Of a stretch of 64,000 nt of DNA, positions 55,482 through 64,000 are shown in pieces (position 1 is the stretch's first letter; every line of letters starts with the position of its first letter). The DNA comes from Candidatus Gallionella acididurans (lineage in GTDB: Bacteria > Pseudomonadota > Gammaproteobacteria > Burkholderiales > Gallionellaceae): NCBI GenBank assembly GCA_001577345.1, contig LSLI01000002.1, forward strand, positions 30,864 through 94,863, given 5' to 3'. A program made the position numbers and the translations under genes. The notes under the pieces are model-generated. The model saw only the letters and a program-made list of their open reading frames with translations, was not told the DNA's origin and made no database searches.

Positions 55482-55583
55482 TTGTCTGGCTTCGACGACA
55501 AGATTATCTCGCTGTACGCCTGTGGCCTGAGCGTGCGGGAGATCCAGGACCACTTGGAAGAGATGTATGGTACTGAGGTAGTA
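55482..55583 (+). pseudogene. IS256-family transposase fragment
   Basis: About 34 codons in the middle of an open frame (55437-55619) match the IS256 (Mutator-type) transposase: '[20 protein letters not shown]' then '[11 protein letters not shown]'. Both ends are cut off and the frame runs into unrelated sequence. No terminal repeats were seen. The rest of 55305-55698 has no clear gene; a minus-strand frame of 48 codons (55323-55469, TTG start, containing '[20 protein letters not shown]') is open but unassigned. Confidence 0.75.
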
Positions 55584-55698
55584 ACCCTGACTCCCTCACT
55601 CCGATCTGACTATGCTTGACAAAATCGGGCGCAATTTGGGCGCAGTGAGAAAGCAAAAGAACACACACACTAACTTTTTGGATTAACAGGCTTTATGT

Positions 55699-55772
55699 TG
55701 GAGGCGAGACCCAGAATCGAACTGGGATAGGCGGATTTGCAATCCGCTGCATAACCATTTTGCTATCTCGCC
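55699..55772 (-). tRNA. tRNA-Cys (anticodon GCA)
   Basis: 74 nt with encoded CCA. Acceptor GGCGAGA/TCTCGCC with discriminator T, D arm, anticodon stem GCGGA/TCCGC around loop TTGCAAA (anticodon GCA), and a T arm with GTTCGATTC. Encoded 60 bp after tRNA-Gly on the minus strand. Confidence 0.95.
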
Positions 55773-55802
55773 GTGTTTCGAATAGCCGACTTGAAAGAAT
55801 TA

Positions 55803-55826
55803 AGGGAAAGCCAGAATGCTTTCCCT
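55803..55826. other. Stem-loop between the two tRNA genes
   Basis: AGGGAAAGC, loop CAGAAT, GCTTTCCCT: a perfect 9-bp stem. No strong U tract follows, so it may be a processing structure or a weak terminator. Confidence 0.45.
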
Positions 55827-55832
55827 CAGATT

Positions 55833-55908
55833 TGGAGCGGGAGAAGAGTCTCGAACTCTCGACCTCAACCTTGGCAAGGTTGCGCTCTACCAACTGAGCT
55901 ACTCCCGC
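55833..55908 (-). tRNA. tRNA-Gly (anticodon GCC)
   Basis: 76 nt with encoded CCA. Acceptor GCGGGAG/CTCCCGC with discriminator T, D arm AGCTCAGTTGGTAGAGC, anticodon stem CAACC/GGTTG around loop TTGCCAA (anticodon GCC), T arm with GTTCGAGAC. Confidence 0.96.
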
Positions 55909-55922
55909 AAAACGAGTTGCGC

Positions 55923-55950
55923 ATTATAGGGATATTCATATCCCTGTCAA
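55923..55950 (-). promoter_or_regulatory. Sigma-70 promoter of the tRNA-Gly/tRNA-Cys unit
   Basis: On the minus strand TTGACA, 16 nt, TATAAT, both hexamers perfect. The 16-nt spacer GGGATATGAATATCCC is itself an inverted repeat. The -10 box lies 14 bp before the tRNA-Gly 5' end. Confidence 0.92.
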
Positions 55951-55967
55951 TAATTTTGCTGGAAAAC

Positions 55968-56747
55968 TTATCGTGAAATTTCCCCTGTTTTGAACAAACG
56001 TATAAAATTTTCGGTGGTGCGCTGCCCTACTTCGTCCAGCCCAATGCCACGCAGCCTGGCAATCTCCTCGGCCACGTGCTTCACGAAAGCCGGCTGGTTA
56101 AGCTTGCCGCGGTGCGGCACCGGCGCAAGATAGGGTGAGTCGGTTTCGATCAGGATACGATCCAGCGGCACGAGTTGCGCGACCTCTTTTAGCTGCTTGG
56201 CATTCTTGAAAGTCACTATACCGGAAAAGGAAATGTAAAAGCCCATCGCGAGCGCGGCTTCAGCCACTTCCCAGGTTTCGGTGAAACAATGCATCACGCC
56301 GCCCGTTTCGGCAGCATTTTCTTCCGCCATGATGCGCAGGGTGTCCGCCGCCGCCTCGCGGGTATGGATGATCAGCGGTTTGCCACTTTCTATCGCTGCG
56401 CGGATGTGGGTCCGAAATCGTGCGCGTTGCCATTCCAGATTGCCCTTCAGGCGGAAATAATCCAAGCCGGTTTCGCCAATGGCGACAACCTTGGGATGCT
56501 GTGCCAACTCGACCAGATGCCCGACATCAGGTTCTTCTACCCCTTCATAGTCCGGATGCACCCCGACTGAGGCGTAAATGTGGGGATACTGCCCAGCAAG
56601 CGCAAGTATTTGTGGGAAATCGGCCAGATTTACCGAAACGCAAAGCGCGCTGACAATTTCATTCTGGCGCATTTGCGCCAGCACATCGCTCATATTCGCA
56701 GCGAGCTCGGGGAAATTGATATGGCAGTGGGAATCGACGAACTGCAT
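55968..56747 (-). CDS. tatD: TatD-family metal-dependent hydrolase (DNase)
   Basis: 259 residues. Metal ligands are in place: 'DSHCHINF' (His7, His9), 'VAIGETGLDYF' (Glu), 'LIIHTREA' (His), 'MHCFTETW' (His) and 'ETDSPYLAP' (Asp). TatD/YcfH proteins are deoxyribonucleases, 3'-5' exonuclease type in E. coli TatD. It follows holB by 2 nt in an operon common in betaproteobacteria. The pilZ gene often found between the two is absent. Confidence 0.92.
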   Translation of the reverse strand: MQFVDSHCHINFPELAANMSDVLAQMRQNEIVSALCVSVNLADFPQILALAGQYPHIYASVGVHPDYEGVEEPDVGHLVELAQHPKVVAIGETGLDYFRLKGNLEWQRARFRTHIRAAIESGKPLIIHTREAAADTLRIMAEENAAETGGVMHCFTETWEVAEAALAMGFYISFSGIVTFKNAKQLKEVAQLVPLDRILIETDSPYLAPVPHRGKLNQPAFVKHVAEEIARLRGIGLDEVGQRTTENFIRLFKTGEISR

Positions 56748-56749
56748 GA

Positions 56750-57748
56750 CTATTCGACCATCAATTGGCGGTAAACAAGCAAAAGTGATTCAAAAAACAA
56801 CTTTGGATTAAGCGTGTGTCGTGCTTCTCGTTTTGCTGTATTCATGTGATTGTGCAAGCGGGCCAGGTTTAACGGAGCAACAGGATCAACCAGTTTCTTT
56901 ATGGTGACTTCTTCGCCCGGATGGTAGCGCAATTTTCCCGCAAACTTCATTGAGTTGAGGTCATAACACCATTGTTGCAGCCACTGCACAACCAAAACCT
57001 GCTCAATTTTCTGCAGGACCTCGGCCAGCACAAATGCATCCAGAGTGGCAGGTAGGCGGATGGCTCGCAACAACTTTTCGCGTTCCTCGCTGCCCGGTTG
57101 CTCATCGAACTGAGCAGCCTGCAACGGCGCAAAACCTGACACTGCAAGGGCTTGGGCAGGGTTTTTTACACCCTGTTCTTCCAGCCAGCGAGCAGCGCTT
57201 GAAACATCGGGAGCCGACAGCGCAACGGCCAGGCACCGGCTCAGTATGGTCGGCAGTAATTGTTGCGGTTTATGCGACACCAGGACAAACAACAATCCCT
57301 GCGGGGGTTCTTCAAGACTTTTCAGCAAGGCATTCGCGGCGTTGATGTTCATCGCTTCGGCTGGATGAATGAGAATCACACGCCTGCCGCCTTGATGTGC
57401 AGACATGCCAAAAAAATCGGCCAGCCCACGTATTTGATCTATGGAAATTTGCTTGCTGGGCTTTTTGCCCGAGTCGCTTGCTTCACCATCAATGTCTAGT
57501 GCTCCAGGTTGCAGTAAACGATAGTCAGGGTGCGCCCCTTGCTCGAACCAATGGCATGATGAACATTTCCCGCATGCAAAACCAGACTCGACAGGATGTT
57601 GGCACAACAAGCTTTTCGCATAATTGATCGCCAGTTCGAGCTTGCCTATACCCTTGGTTCCCGTTAACAACAGTCCTTGTGCCGGATGTTTTCGCAACTT
57701 CTGCAAGTGCACCCAATCATTTTTTTGCCAAGGATAGATATGTTTCAT
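56750..57748 (-). CDS. holB: DNA polymerase III subunit delta'
   Basis: 332 residues. AAA-type clamp-loader fold with 'GLLLTGTKGIGKLELAINYA' at the P-loop position, the zinc module 'CGKCSSCHWFEQGAHPDY', 'RVILIHPAEAMNINAANALL' and 'LLFVLVSHKPQQLLPTILSR'. The C-terminal domain is variable. It is part of the tau-delta-delta' clamp loader. It lies 1 nt after tmk and 2 nt before tatD. Confidence 0.95.
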   Translation of the reverse strand: MKHIYPWQKNDWVHLQKLRKHPAQGLLLTGTKGIGKLELAINYAKSLLCQHPVESGFACGKCSSCHWFEQGAHPDYRLLQPGALDIDGEASDSGKKPSKQISIDQIRGLADFFGMSAHQGGRRVILIHPAEAMNINAANALLKSLEEPPQGLLFVLVSHKPQQLLPTILSRCLAVALSAPDVSSAARWLEEQGVKNPAQALAVSGFAPLQAAQFDEQPGSEEREKLLRAIRLPATLDAFVLAEVLQKIEQVLVVQWLQQWCYDLNSMKFAGKLRYHPGEEVTIKKLVDPVAPLNLARLHNHMNTAKREARHTLNPKLFFESLLLVYRQLMVE

Positions 57749-57749
57749 A

Positions 57750-58352
57750 TCAAATAGTTAAAATAATTTCTTCAAGTTTATATTTAACCATGTCCAGCGT
57801 TTGTGCCGCATCGATCACAACATATCTTTGCGGGTTTTCCTGTATGCGTTTGTAGTATCCGGCCCGCACACGCTCGAAAAAGTCGGCCTGTTCCTGCTCG
57901 AAACGATCCAGCGAGACATTGTTGGACAGGCGTTGCCGTGCCACTTCGACCGGGACATCAAAAAACAGCGTAAGGTCAGGCTGCAGATCGGGATGCACCC
58001 ATTGTTCAAGTTGGCTTAATTTTCCCCAGTTCAATCCTCTTCCACCACCCTGATAGGCGAAGCTGGCATCGCTGAAACGGTCAGAAATCACCCACTTGCC
58101 AGCGCGCAGCGACGGCTTGATGACTTGTTCAATATGTTCCATACGCGCAGCAAACATTAGTAGCGCTTCGGTACCAATATTCATGGACTGGTTCAATAAT
58201 ATTTCGCGCAATTGCTCACCCAGAAGCGTACCCCCCGGCTCGCGGGTAACTACCACATCGAATCCACGCCGCCTCAATGCATCGGAAAACCACTCTAAAT
58301 GGGTGCTTTTCCCTGCTCCGTCTACGCCTTCAAAAGTAATGAACTTGCTCAT
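57750..58352 (-). CDS. tmk: Thymidylate kinase
   Basis: 200 residues. P-loop '[15 protein letters not shown]' (8 onwards), '[18 protein letters not shown]' and '[20 protein letters not shown]' are the dTMP kinase motifs. It converts dTMP to dTDP. The end 'LEEIILTI' is family-like. Its start overlaps the mltG stop (ATGA), so they are co-translated. Confidence 0.96.
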   Translation of the reverse strand: MSKFITFEGVDGAGKSTHLEWFSDALRRRGFDVVVTREPGGTLLGEQLREILLNQSMNIGTEALLMFAARMEHIEQVIKPSLRAGKWVISDRFSDASFAYQGGGRGLNWGKLSQLEQWVHPDLQPDLTLFFDVPVEVARQRLSNNVSLDRFEQEQADFFERVRAGYYKRIQENPQRYVVIDAAQTLDMVKYKLEEIILTI

Positions 58353-59329
58353 TTCTGGTACTGGTCCACTGCACGGTTATGCGCGTTCAGCGTAGTGGAA
58401 AATTGCGAGCTGCCATCGCCGCGCGACACGAAATATAACGCGTCGGTCTTTGCCGGATGCATGGCAGCCTGCAAAGCCGCCATGCCAGGCAAAGCAATCG
58501 GCGTGGGGGTCAACCCGCGGCGCGTGTAGGTGTTGTAGGGGGTATCCCTGAGCAAGTCGCGTTTGTGCAGATTGCCATCGAATTTGTCGCCCATGCCATA
58601 AATCACGGTGGGATCGGTTTGCAGCAGCATGCCCTTGCGTAAACGGTTTACGAACACGCCGGCAATCATACTCCGGTCTCCCGGCGCACCGGTTTCTTTC
58701 TCGATAATGGAGGCCAGAATCAGGGCCTGATAGGGGGTCTGCAGGGGTAAATCGGGGGTGCGAGCTAACCACGCTTGCTGCAGATGCTTTTCCATGGTCT
58801 GATAGGCGCGCTTGAATATCACCAAGTCGCTACTGCCCTTGGAAAAATAATAGGTATCCGGGAAGAACAAGCCCTCGGGTTGGGTTTCTGTTGCGCCGAT
58901 ATGCTGCAGGATCTCGGCATCGGTCAAGGTTGCCGTTTCGTGGCTAATATCGGGGTTGGCATTCAGTGCCTCGCGGAATTGCTTGAATGTCCAGCCTTCA
59001 ATCACGCTGGCCTGTTTCTGGCTGACTTTGCCTTGGCTGATGATTTCCAACAGTTCGAGCGTCGACACCGGATGCTCCAGCGCGTAATTGCCTGCCTTGA
59101 GTTGTGTCGATTTTCCGAGCAGTCGTACCAGCCAGACGAACAGCCAGTCATGTTCCAGCAAGCCGGCCTGCTGCAATTCCCGCGCGGTGCCCTTCAGGCT
59201 GTGACCCTGCTTCAGATCGAAAACAAACGGTGTGGCAGGCAACAACAGAGGACGGGTGACGTAATAGCCCAGCCCCGCGGTAGCGAGCAGTACCAGCAAG
59301 ATCGCCCAGTTGAATATCCGTCGCATCAT
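58349..59329 (-). CDS. mltG: Endolytic peptidoglycan transglycosylase MltG
   Basis: 326 residues. One N-terminal membrane segment (about 6-23), a LysM-like subdomain, then the YceG catalytic part with '[20 protein letters not shown]' (catalytic Glu210) and '[20 protein letters not shown]' plus '[19 protein letters not shown]'. MltG cuts nascent glycan strands and ends their growth. It overlaps tmk downstream and pabC upstream by 4 nt each, the order seen in many gammas and betas. Confidence 0.95.
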   Translation of the reverse strand: MMRRIFNWAILLVLLATAGLGYYVTRPLLLPATPFVFDLKQGHSLKGTARELQQAGLLEHDWLFVWLVRLLGKSTQLKAGNYALEHPVSTLELLEIISQGKVSQKQASVIEGWTFKQFREALNANPDISHETATLTDAEILQHIGATETQPEGLFFPDTYYFSKGSSDLVIFKRAYQTMEKHLQQAWLARTPDLPLQTPYQALILASIIEKETGAPGDRSMIAGVFVNRLRKGMLLQTDPTVIYGMGDKFDGNLHKRDLLRDTPYNTYTRRGLTPTPIALPGMAALQAAMHPAKTDALYFVSRGDGSSQFSTTLNAHNRAVDQYQK

Positions 59330-60150
59330 TTGTTTTGTCCGTTAAGTTCGTGGCGAATTTTCTCGGTGATGGGAAAATCGCTCCAGCATCGTTGCTCCAG
59401 TTCACGTATCGGCCAGATGTTGATGATGCTGTTTACCAAAAATAATTCATCGGCATGCATCACCTCATCCAGTCCGACATCGCGCACTTGCAGCGGCATG
59501 TTGTGTTGTGCCGCCCAAGCCATCACACGATCGCGCTGCACTCCTGCCACGCCGCAACGCGACAAATCCGGAGTGATCAGCTTCCCCTGTGAGACTAAAA
59601 ACAAATTACTGCGTGTGCCCTCAATGACATGGCGCTGCTCATCCATCAGCAGACCTTCGGCAATATCCGCATCATGCGACTCGCTATTGTTCCACTCGGC
59701 AGCAGCCAGCACGTTTTCCAGGCGGTTGAGGTGCTTGATTCCGGCCAGGCGCGGCTGATGGCTCAGGAGCAATTGACACATCCGCGCCTTTATTCCAAGC
59801 GTAGCCCTGTCTACCGGATAATCAGGGCAAGGGGAAACGCTCCAGATGTGGTTGGGTGTAGCTTGTACAGGAGGTGCGTAGCCGCGCGTTCCTTGACCGC
59901 GTGTGACAATCAGCTTCACTACCCCATCGGGGTGCTGCGTGAGCAAGCGATCCAGCTCGGTGGAAAGCAATGCAAAATCCTGGCAGGGAATGTTTAGCGC
60001 GGAGCAATCTTGTTGAAGCTTTTGGTAATGAAGGAGCCAGTGCTGTGCTTTGCCCTGTCTTGCAAGAATAGTGCGGAACACCCCGTCGCCGTATAGCAGG
60101 CCTCGATCTCGGATGCTGATCAAATTGTCCTGTTTGCCATTGACCAGCAT
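59326..60150 (-). CDS. pabC: Aminodeoxychorismate lyase
   Basis: 274 residues, fold-type IV PLP enzyme. 'DRGLLYGDGVFRTILAR' is the N-terminal signature, Lys139 in 'LAGIKHLNRLENVLA' is the PLP lysine and 'VIEGTRSNLFLVSQG' the C-terminal motif. It makes p-aminobenzoate for folate. It lies between fabF (12 bp upstream) and mltG, as in the E. coli fab-pabC-mltG-tmk-holB run. Confidence 0.93.
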   Translation of the reverse strand: MLVNGKQDNLISIRDRGLLYGDGVFRTILARQGKAQHWLLHYQKLQQDCSALNIPCQDFALLSTELDRLLTQHPDGVVKLIVTRGQGTRGYAPPVQATPNHIWSVSPCPDYPVDRATLGIKARMCQLLLSHQPRLAGIKHLNRLENVLAAAEWNNSESHDADIAEGLLMDEQRHVIEGTRSNLFLVSQGKLITPDLSRCGVAGVQRDRVMAWAAQHNMPLQVRDVGLDEVMHADELFLVNSIINIWPIRELEQRCWSDFPITEKIRHELNGQNK

Positions 60151-60162
60151 CGTTGTGGAAAG

Positions 60163-61395
60163 CTAAACCTTGCGGAATACCAGCGTGCCGTTGGTTCCAC
60201 CGAAACCGAAGTTGTTGTTCATCGCGACATCGATTTTCATGTCGCGTGCGACATTCGCACAATAGTCCAGGTCACATTCGGGGTCTTGCTCGAATATATT
60301 GATAGTCGGAGGCGAAATTTGATGATGCACCGCCAACGCGCAAAACACCGACTCTACCCCCCCCGCGCCGCCCAGCAAGTGGCCGGTCATTGATTTGGTG
60401 GAATTCACCACCAGTTTCCTGGCGTGATCGCCGAATGCCAATTTAATAGCATCTGTTTCGTTCTTGTCGCCCAGCGGGGTCGAGGTGCCGTGCGCGTTGA
60501 CGTACTGCACATCACCCGGATTCAGCCCGGCGTTACGCAATGCGTTCAGCATGCTGCGCTTCGGCCCATCGCTATTTGGAGAAGTGATATGGTAGGCGTC
60601 GCCGCTCATGCCATAACCGGTCAGTTCCGCATAAATCCTGGCTCCGCGTGCCTTGGCGTGTTCATATTCTTCCAGTACCATCACGCCAGCGCCTTCCCCC
60701 ATCACGAAACCATCCCTGTCCTTGTCCCAAGGACGGCTGGCTGTGGCCGGATCATCGTTGCGCGTGCTGAGCGCGCGCGCGGAAGAAAAACCGCCCACTG
60801 CCAGTGCGCACAAGGTCGCCTCAGAACCGCCCGCAATCATCACATCCGCATCGCCATACTCGATGATGCGGGCCGATTCGCCAATGCAATGTGTGCCGGT
60901 CGTGCAGGCAGAAACCATCGCCAGATTCGGGCCTTTCAGCCCGTACATCACGGACAGGTTGCCGGAAATCATGTTGATGATGGTGCCCGGAATAAAGAAT
61001 GGCGAAATTTTGCGCGGCCCTGCGGCGAGGTAATCGTTATGCGTGTCTTCGATCATCGGCAGCCCGCCTATGCCTGAACCGATGTTAACGCCGATGCGTT
61101 CGGCGTTCTGCTCGGATACTTCCAGCCCCGAGTCTTTGAATGCCTCTATGCCCGCCACCAAGCCAAAATGGATGAACCTGTCCATTCGGCGGGCATCCTT
61201 GGCGGAAAGAAATTGCGCAGGATCAAAATCCTTTACTTCTCCGGCAATCTGGGCTGCCATGGTATCGGCATTGAAGTGGGTAATTTTGGTAATTCCAGAC
61301 TTTCCGGCGACAATATTCCGCCAGACTGCGGGAACCCCTATCCCTACCGGAGAAATGATCCCCAGCCCGGTAATGACTACTCTGCGCTTAGACAA
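60163..61395 (-). CDS. fabF: Beta-ketoacyl-ACP synthase II
   Basis: 410 residues if started at TTG 61395, where GGAG lies 6 nt upstream and the protein begins (M)SKRRVVITGLG, as FabF normally does; an ATG six codons upstream (61413) spans the binding site. The catalytic triad is visible: Cys164 in 'VSACTTGTHCIG', His in 'NAHGTSTPLGD' and His in 'SMTGHLLGGAGG'. It elongates fatty acids with malonyl-ACP. It follows acpP by 66 bp. Confidence 0.96.
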   Translation of the reverse strand: MSKRRVVITGLGIISPVGIGVPAVWRNIVAGKSGITKITHFNADTMAAQIAGEVKDFDPAQFLSAKDARRMDRFIHFGLVAGIEAFKDSGLEVSEQNAERIGVNIGSGIGGLPMIEDTHNDYLAAGPRKISPFFIPGTIINMISGNLSVMYGLKGPNLAMVSACTTGTHCIGESARIIEYGDADVMIAGGSEATLCALAVGGFSSARALSTRNDDPATASRPWDKDRDGFVMGEGAGVMVLEEYEHAKARGARIYAELTGYGMSGDAYHITSPNSDGPKRSMLNALRNAGLNPGDVQYVNAHGTSTPLGDKNETDAIKLAFGDHARKLVVNSTKSMTGHLLGGAGGVESVFCALAVHHQISPPTINIFEQDPECDLDYCANVARDMKIDVAMNNNFGFGGTNGTLVFRKV

Positions 61396-61461
61396 ATTTA
61401 CTCCGCCAATCAAATAGGAAGGGCAAAAGGAACGGCTTGGATGAACAGGAAAGGAAGTGGA

Positions 61462-61695
61462 TTATTTCTGATGTGCCAGGACGTAGTCAATTGCCTGTTG
61501 CACAGTGGTGATCTTTTCTGCATCTTCGTCGGGTATGTCACATTCGAATTCTTCTTCGAGAGCCATCACCAATTCAACCGTATCCAGTGAGTCTGCACCT
61601 AAATCATTGACAAAAGAAGACTCGTTCTTGACTTCGGATTCGTTTACACCCAGTTGTTCGGCGACAATTTTCTTAACGCGTTGTTCAATAGACAT
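61462..61695 (-). CDS. acpP: Acyl carrier protein
   Basis: 77 residues from ATG 61695 with AGGAG 8 nt upstream; upstream open codons belong to the leader. Ser36 in '[20 protein letters not shown]' is the phosphopantetheine site. Acidic, typical of AcpP. It feeds FabF just downstream. A sigma-70-like promoter lies about 40 nt upstream of the start. Confidence 0.98.
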   Translation of the reverse strand: MSIEQRVKKIVAEQLGVNESEVKNESSFVNDLGADSLDTVELVMALEEEFECDIPDEDAEKITTVQQAIDYVLAHQK

Positions 61696-61736
61696 CTTTG
61701 CTCTCCTACCTTGATTGAAATTCAAAAAACAGCGGC

Positions 61737-61764
61737 ATTGTATCAAATCTATCCGAAATTCCAA
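61737..61764 (-). promoter_or_regulatory. Possible sigma-70 promoter of acpP
   Basis: On the minus strand TTGGAA, 16 nt, TACAAT, 42 nt before the acpP start codon. Five of six at -10 and four of six at -35. Confidence 0.45.
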
Positions 61765-61824
61765 GCAACTTGTAGTGGACACGGCATGATTATTATTCAC
61801 ATAGCAAATAAGGCAGGCTGCAGT

Positions 61825-61980
61825 TCAGTCCGATGTTGATTCTTCAACTGGAAGAGACGGCTGAACATTAGACGGCTGCTCGCCCTGCGGTACGATTTTC
61901 CGCTGTCTTTTTTCCTCCTGCTTTTTTTTCTTGGCAATTTCCTTTTGACGCTTTTCGAAAGTGTAATTCGTTTTGGCCAT
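61825..61980 (-). CDS. Small Lys/Arg/Glu-rich conserved-looking protein
   Basis: 51 residues, too short for common gene-finding cutoffs. It begins 'MAKTNYTFEKRQKEIAKKKK', continues with basic residues and ends acidic (Val-Glu-Glu-Ser-Thr-Ser-Asp). AGGA lies 6-7 nt before ATG. Small proteins with this kind of start occur widely in betaproteobacteria as far as I recall, with no known role. It sits between fabG and acpP, where usually no gene is found. The 269 bp upstream to fabG show nothing else. Confidence 0.75.
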   Translation of the reverse strand: MAKTNYTFEKRQKEIAKKKKQEEKRQRKIVPQGEQPSNVQPSLPVEESTSD

Positions 61981-62249
61981 TTTTGATCCTATTCAAATAT
62001 GTTTTTATACTTGACCATGATAACAGGTAGTGTTGTCAGGCATTGCTTTTAAGTATGCGGTGTAACGCGGCCCGTATGACATGATTATGCATCATCCGGC
62101 TTTTTGTTTAGGCGCGCACCGAGTTACTGCAAAGAAAATTCTGAATGGCGCACTGTAAGAATAATGTGCCGAATTATGTAAAGCATATCAGCTTGGCGTT
62201 TCATATTCTGACAGCAATGAATCAGCCACAAACAAACCTTGAACCCGTT

Positions 62250-62993
62250 CTATTCCATATACATTCCACCGTTCACATGCAATGTGATCCCGGTAATATA
62301 GGACGCGCCGGGGCCCGCCAGAAAAGCCACTGCGGCGGCGATATCGGCAGGTTGGCCAAGGCGTTTCAGGGGCACGTGCTCAACCAGCTTTGCGCGCTGC
62401 TCTTCGCCCAGGGCATGAGTCATGTCGGTATCGATAAAGCCCGGAGCAACGCAGTTCACGGTGATATTGCGACTCCCGATCTCCTGTGCCAGGGATTTTG
62501 TGAAGCCGATCATGCCTGCCTTGGAAGCCGCGTAGTTTGCCTGCCCTGCATTGCCCATACTGCCCACCACCGATGAAATGCTGATGATGCGTCCGTTCCT
62601 TGCCTTCATCATCGCGCGAAGCACCGCGCGGCTGAGACGGAACACCGATTTGAGATTGGTCGCCAGCACGTCGTCCCACTCCTCATCGGTCATGCGCGCC
62701 AGCAAGTTGTCGCGGGTGATGCCGGCATTGTTAACCAGTATGGAGATTTCGCCAAATTGCTTGCGTAATTCACCCAGAACTTGTTCGGTTTGCGCGATGT
62801 CATTGACGTTCAATGCCATGCCGGCGCCCTTGATACCCGCCGCATTGAGATAAGTGCTGATCGCCTGAGCACCATTGCTGCTGGTGGCCGTTCCGATCAC
62901 GGTAGCCCCTTGTTTGCCAAGTTCCAAAGCGATGGCTTGTCCGATTCCGCGACTGGCTCCGGTCACTAATGCGATTTGTCCTTGCAGTGTCAT
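62250..62993 (-). CDS. fabG: 3-oxoacyl-ACP reductase
   Basis: 247 residues, short-chain dehydrogenase. NADP(H) loop 'VTGASRGIGQAIA', 'VNNAGITRDNLL', catalytic Ser141, Tyr154 and Lys158 ('ISISSVVGSMGNAGQANYAASKAG'), read as Ser-x12-Tyr-x3-Lys. It reduces 3-ketoacyl-ACP in fatty-acid elongation. It starts 10 nt after fabD. Confidence 0.96.
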   Translation of the reverse strand: MTLQGQIALVTGASRGIGQAIALELGKQGATVIGTATSSNGAQAISTYLNAAGIKGAGMALNVNDIAQTEQVLGELRKQFGEISILVNNAGITRDNLLARMTDEEWDDVLATNLKSVFRLSRAVLRAMMKARNGRIISISSVVGSMGNAGQANYAASKAGMIGFTKSLAQEIGSRNITVNCVAPGFIDTDMTHALGEEQRAKLVEHVPLKRLGQPADIAAAVAFLAGPGASYITGITLHVNGGMYME

Positions 62994-63003
62994 ATGAAGT
63001 TTC

Positions 63004-63936
63004 CTATACGAATACAGTCAGTGCCAGTTTTAATGCGTCAGCGTCGTTAATAGCGGATGCCTGCTGGTTAATATCGATACGTTTATTCAAGCCTGCCAAT
63101 ACTTTCCCCGGTGCGCATTCCACATTGTGGGTAATACCGCGTTTGCCGAATTCCAGAATAGTCTCAACCCAGCGTACCGGTGAATACAGCTGACGCACCA
63201 GCGCGTCCCTGATTGCCGCGCTATCCGAATGACTTTTAACATCGGCATTATGCAGCACAGGAATTGCCGGTGCTTGTACCGGGACATTTGCCAAATAGTC
63301 GCGCATCTGTTCCGCCGCACCCTTCAGTAAAATGCAATGCGACGGGACGCTCATTGGGAGCATGATTGCGCGTTTTGCACCTTTGGCCTTGGCCAGCACC
63401 ATACCGCGTTCGACTGCGGCGCGGTTCCCGGCGATTACCACTTGTCCGGGAGAATTGTAATTCACCGCCTCCAGTACTTCGCCCTGCGCGCCTTCGCTGC
63501 ATACGGCACGTACGGCCCCATCATCCAATCCGAGAATCGCGGCAATGCCGCCAGTCCCTTCCGGCACAGCTTGCTGCATGCACTGGGCGCGATAGCGCAC
63601 CAGTGGCAATGCATCGGCAAAGCGTATTGCACCGGCGGCAACCAGAGCGGTGTATTCACCCAGGCTGTGTCCGGCCATCATCGCCGGGGTTGCGCCATTC
63701 TGTGATTGCCAGGCGCGATACACCGCCACACCCGCAGTGAGCATGACAGGCTGGGTGTTGATTGTGGCGTTCAGCTCTTCATCCGCGCCCTCTGTCACCA
63801 GTTTCCAGAGATCCTGCTCCAATACATCCGAGGCTTCGGAGAAGGTATCACGAACTGCAGCAAAATCTGTGTAACCGTCCATCATTCCACGCGATTGGGA
63901 ACCTTGGCCGGGAAAAACGAAAGCGAATTTAGTCAT
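63004..63936 (-). CDS. fabD: Malonyl-CoA:ACP transacylase
   Basis: 310 residues. 'FAFVFPGQGSQSRGMMDGY' at the N-terminus, 'MAGHSLGEYTALVA' with catalytic Ser91, and His200 in 'MSVPSHC'. It loads malonate onto AcpP. The 64 bp between its start and the window edge contain no recognisable end of fabH; the start codon lacks a strong binding site but the protein start is canonical. Confidence 0.96.
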   Translation of the reverse strand: MTKFAFVFPGQGSQSRGMMDGYTDFAAVRDTFSEASDVLEQDLWKLVTEGADEELNATINTQPVMLTAGVAVYRAWQSQNGATPAMMAGHSLGEYTALVAAGAIRFADALPLVRYRAQCMQQAVPEGTGGIAAILGLDDGAVRAVCSEGAQGEVLEAVNYNSPGQVVIAGNRAAVERGMVLAKAKGAKRAIMLPMSVPSHCILLKGAAEQMRDYLANVPVQAPAIPVLHNADVKSHSDSAAIRDALVRQLYSPVRWVETILEFGKRGITHNVECAPGKVLAGLNKRIDINQQASAINDADALKLALTVFV

Positions 63937-64000
63937 TGTTTAATAATTTTCAGTCGTTATTCGACAGATGATGGTCGTAGACAGGCTTTAAACTAGTGTA

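Noticed and set aside
55699..55908. Genomic island attachment site at the tRNA genes
   Set aside because: No duplicate of a tRNA 3' end and no integrase were found in the window.

Overview
The window looks like the chromosome of a polar-flagellate betaproteobacterium, probably Nitrosomonadales/Gallionellaceae-like. This is inferred from FlhDC occurring together with FlhF/FlhG, the che and motCD layout, a heme-c chemoreceptor and the fab/tmk/holB block. I could not run a taxonomic search. Almost everything from 585 to 47033 and from 55699 to the end is read from the minus strand. The exceptions are the fliR end, flgA-flgM-flgN, a three-gene PLP/ATP-grasp operon and one sensor kinase.

Layout: (1) 2-568, the 3' end of fliR. 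(2) 585-12893, the rod/hook/ring set flgBCDEFGHIJKL, with flgA, flgM and flgN divergent. (3) 12890-20898, the motCD stator, sigma-28 (fliA) and flhG-flhF-flhA-flhB, with an unreported 39-codon ORF coupled to flhA. (4) 20976-33913, chemotaxis: a CheB without receiver, CheR, three chemoreceptor genes (one frameshifted, one with a periplasmic CxxCH heme motif), a lone Cache protein, CheA, CheZ, CheY and two CheV. No CheW or CheD was found. (5) 34064-37067, motAB and the flhDC master regulator. (6) 37361-43447, a REC-EAL c-di-GMP phosphodiesterase, a large hybrid kinase and an HDOD protein. (7) 43746-47033, a very large tail-anchored coiled-coil protein lying between inverted copies of a ~47 bp repeat. 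(8) 47467-51679, a PLP decarboxylase, an ATP-grasp protein and a second fold-type-I PLP protein, ending in a terminator; this is the best candidate for an undescribed pathway. (9) 51960-55304, a second hybrid kinase, then an IS256-type transposase scrap and tRNA-Cys/tRNA-Gly. (10) 55968-63936, the housekeeping block tatD, holB, tmk, mltG, pabC, fabF, acpP, fabG, fabD.

Regulatory logic can be read directly. I found seven sites matching the sigma-28 pattern TAAA(GTTT)-N11-GCCGATAA, all with an exact 11-nt spacer. They lie before flgKL, flgM, the heme chemoreceptor, motAB, the EAL gene, the HDOD gene and, unexpectedly, flhDC. If the last is active, late-class sigma-28 feeds back on the master regulator, while the c-di-GMP phosphodiesterase and HDOD protein belong to the motility regulon.
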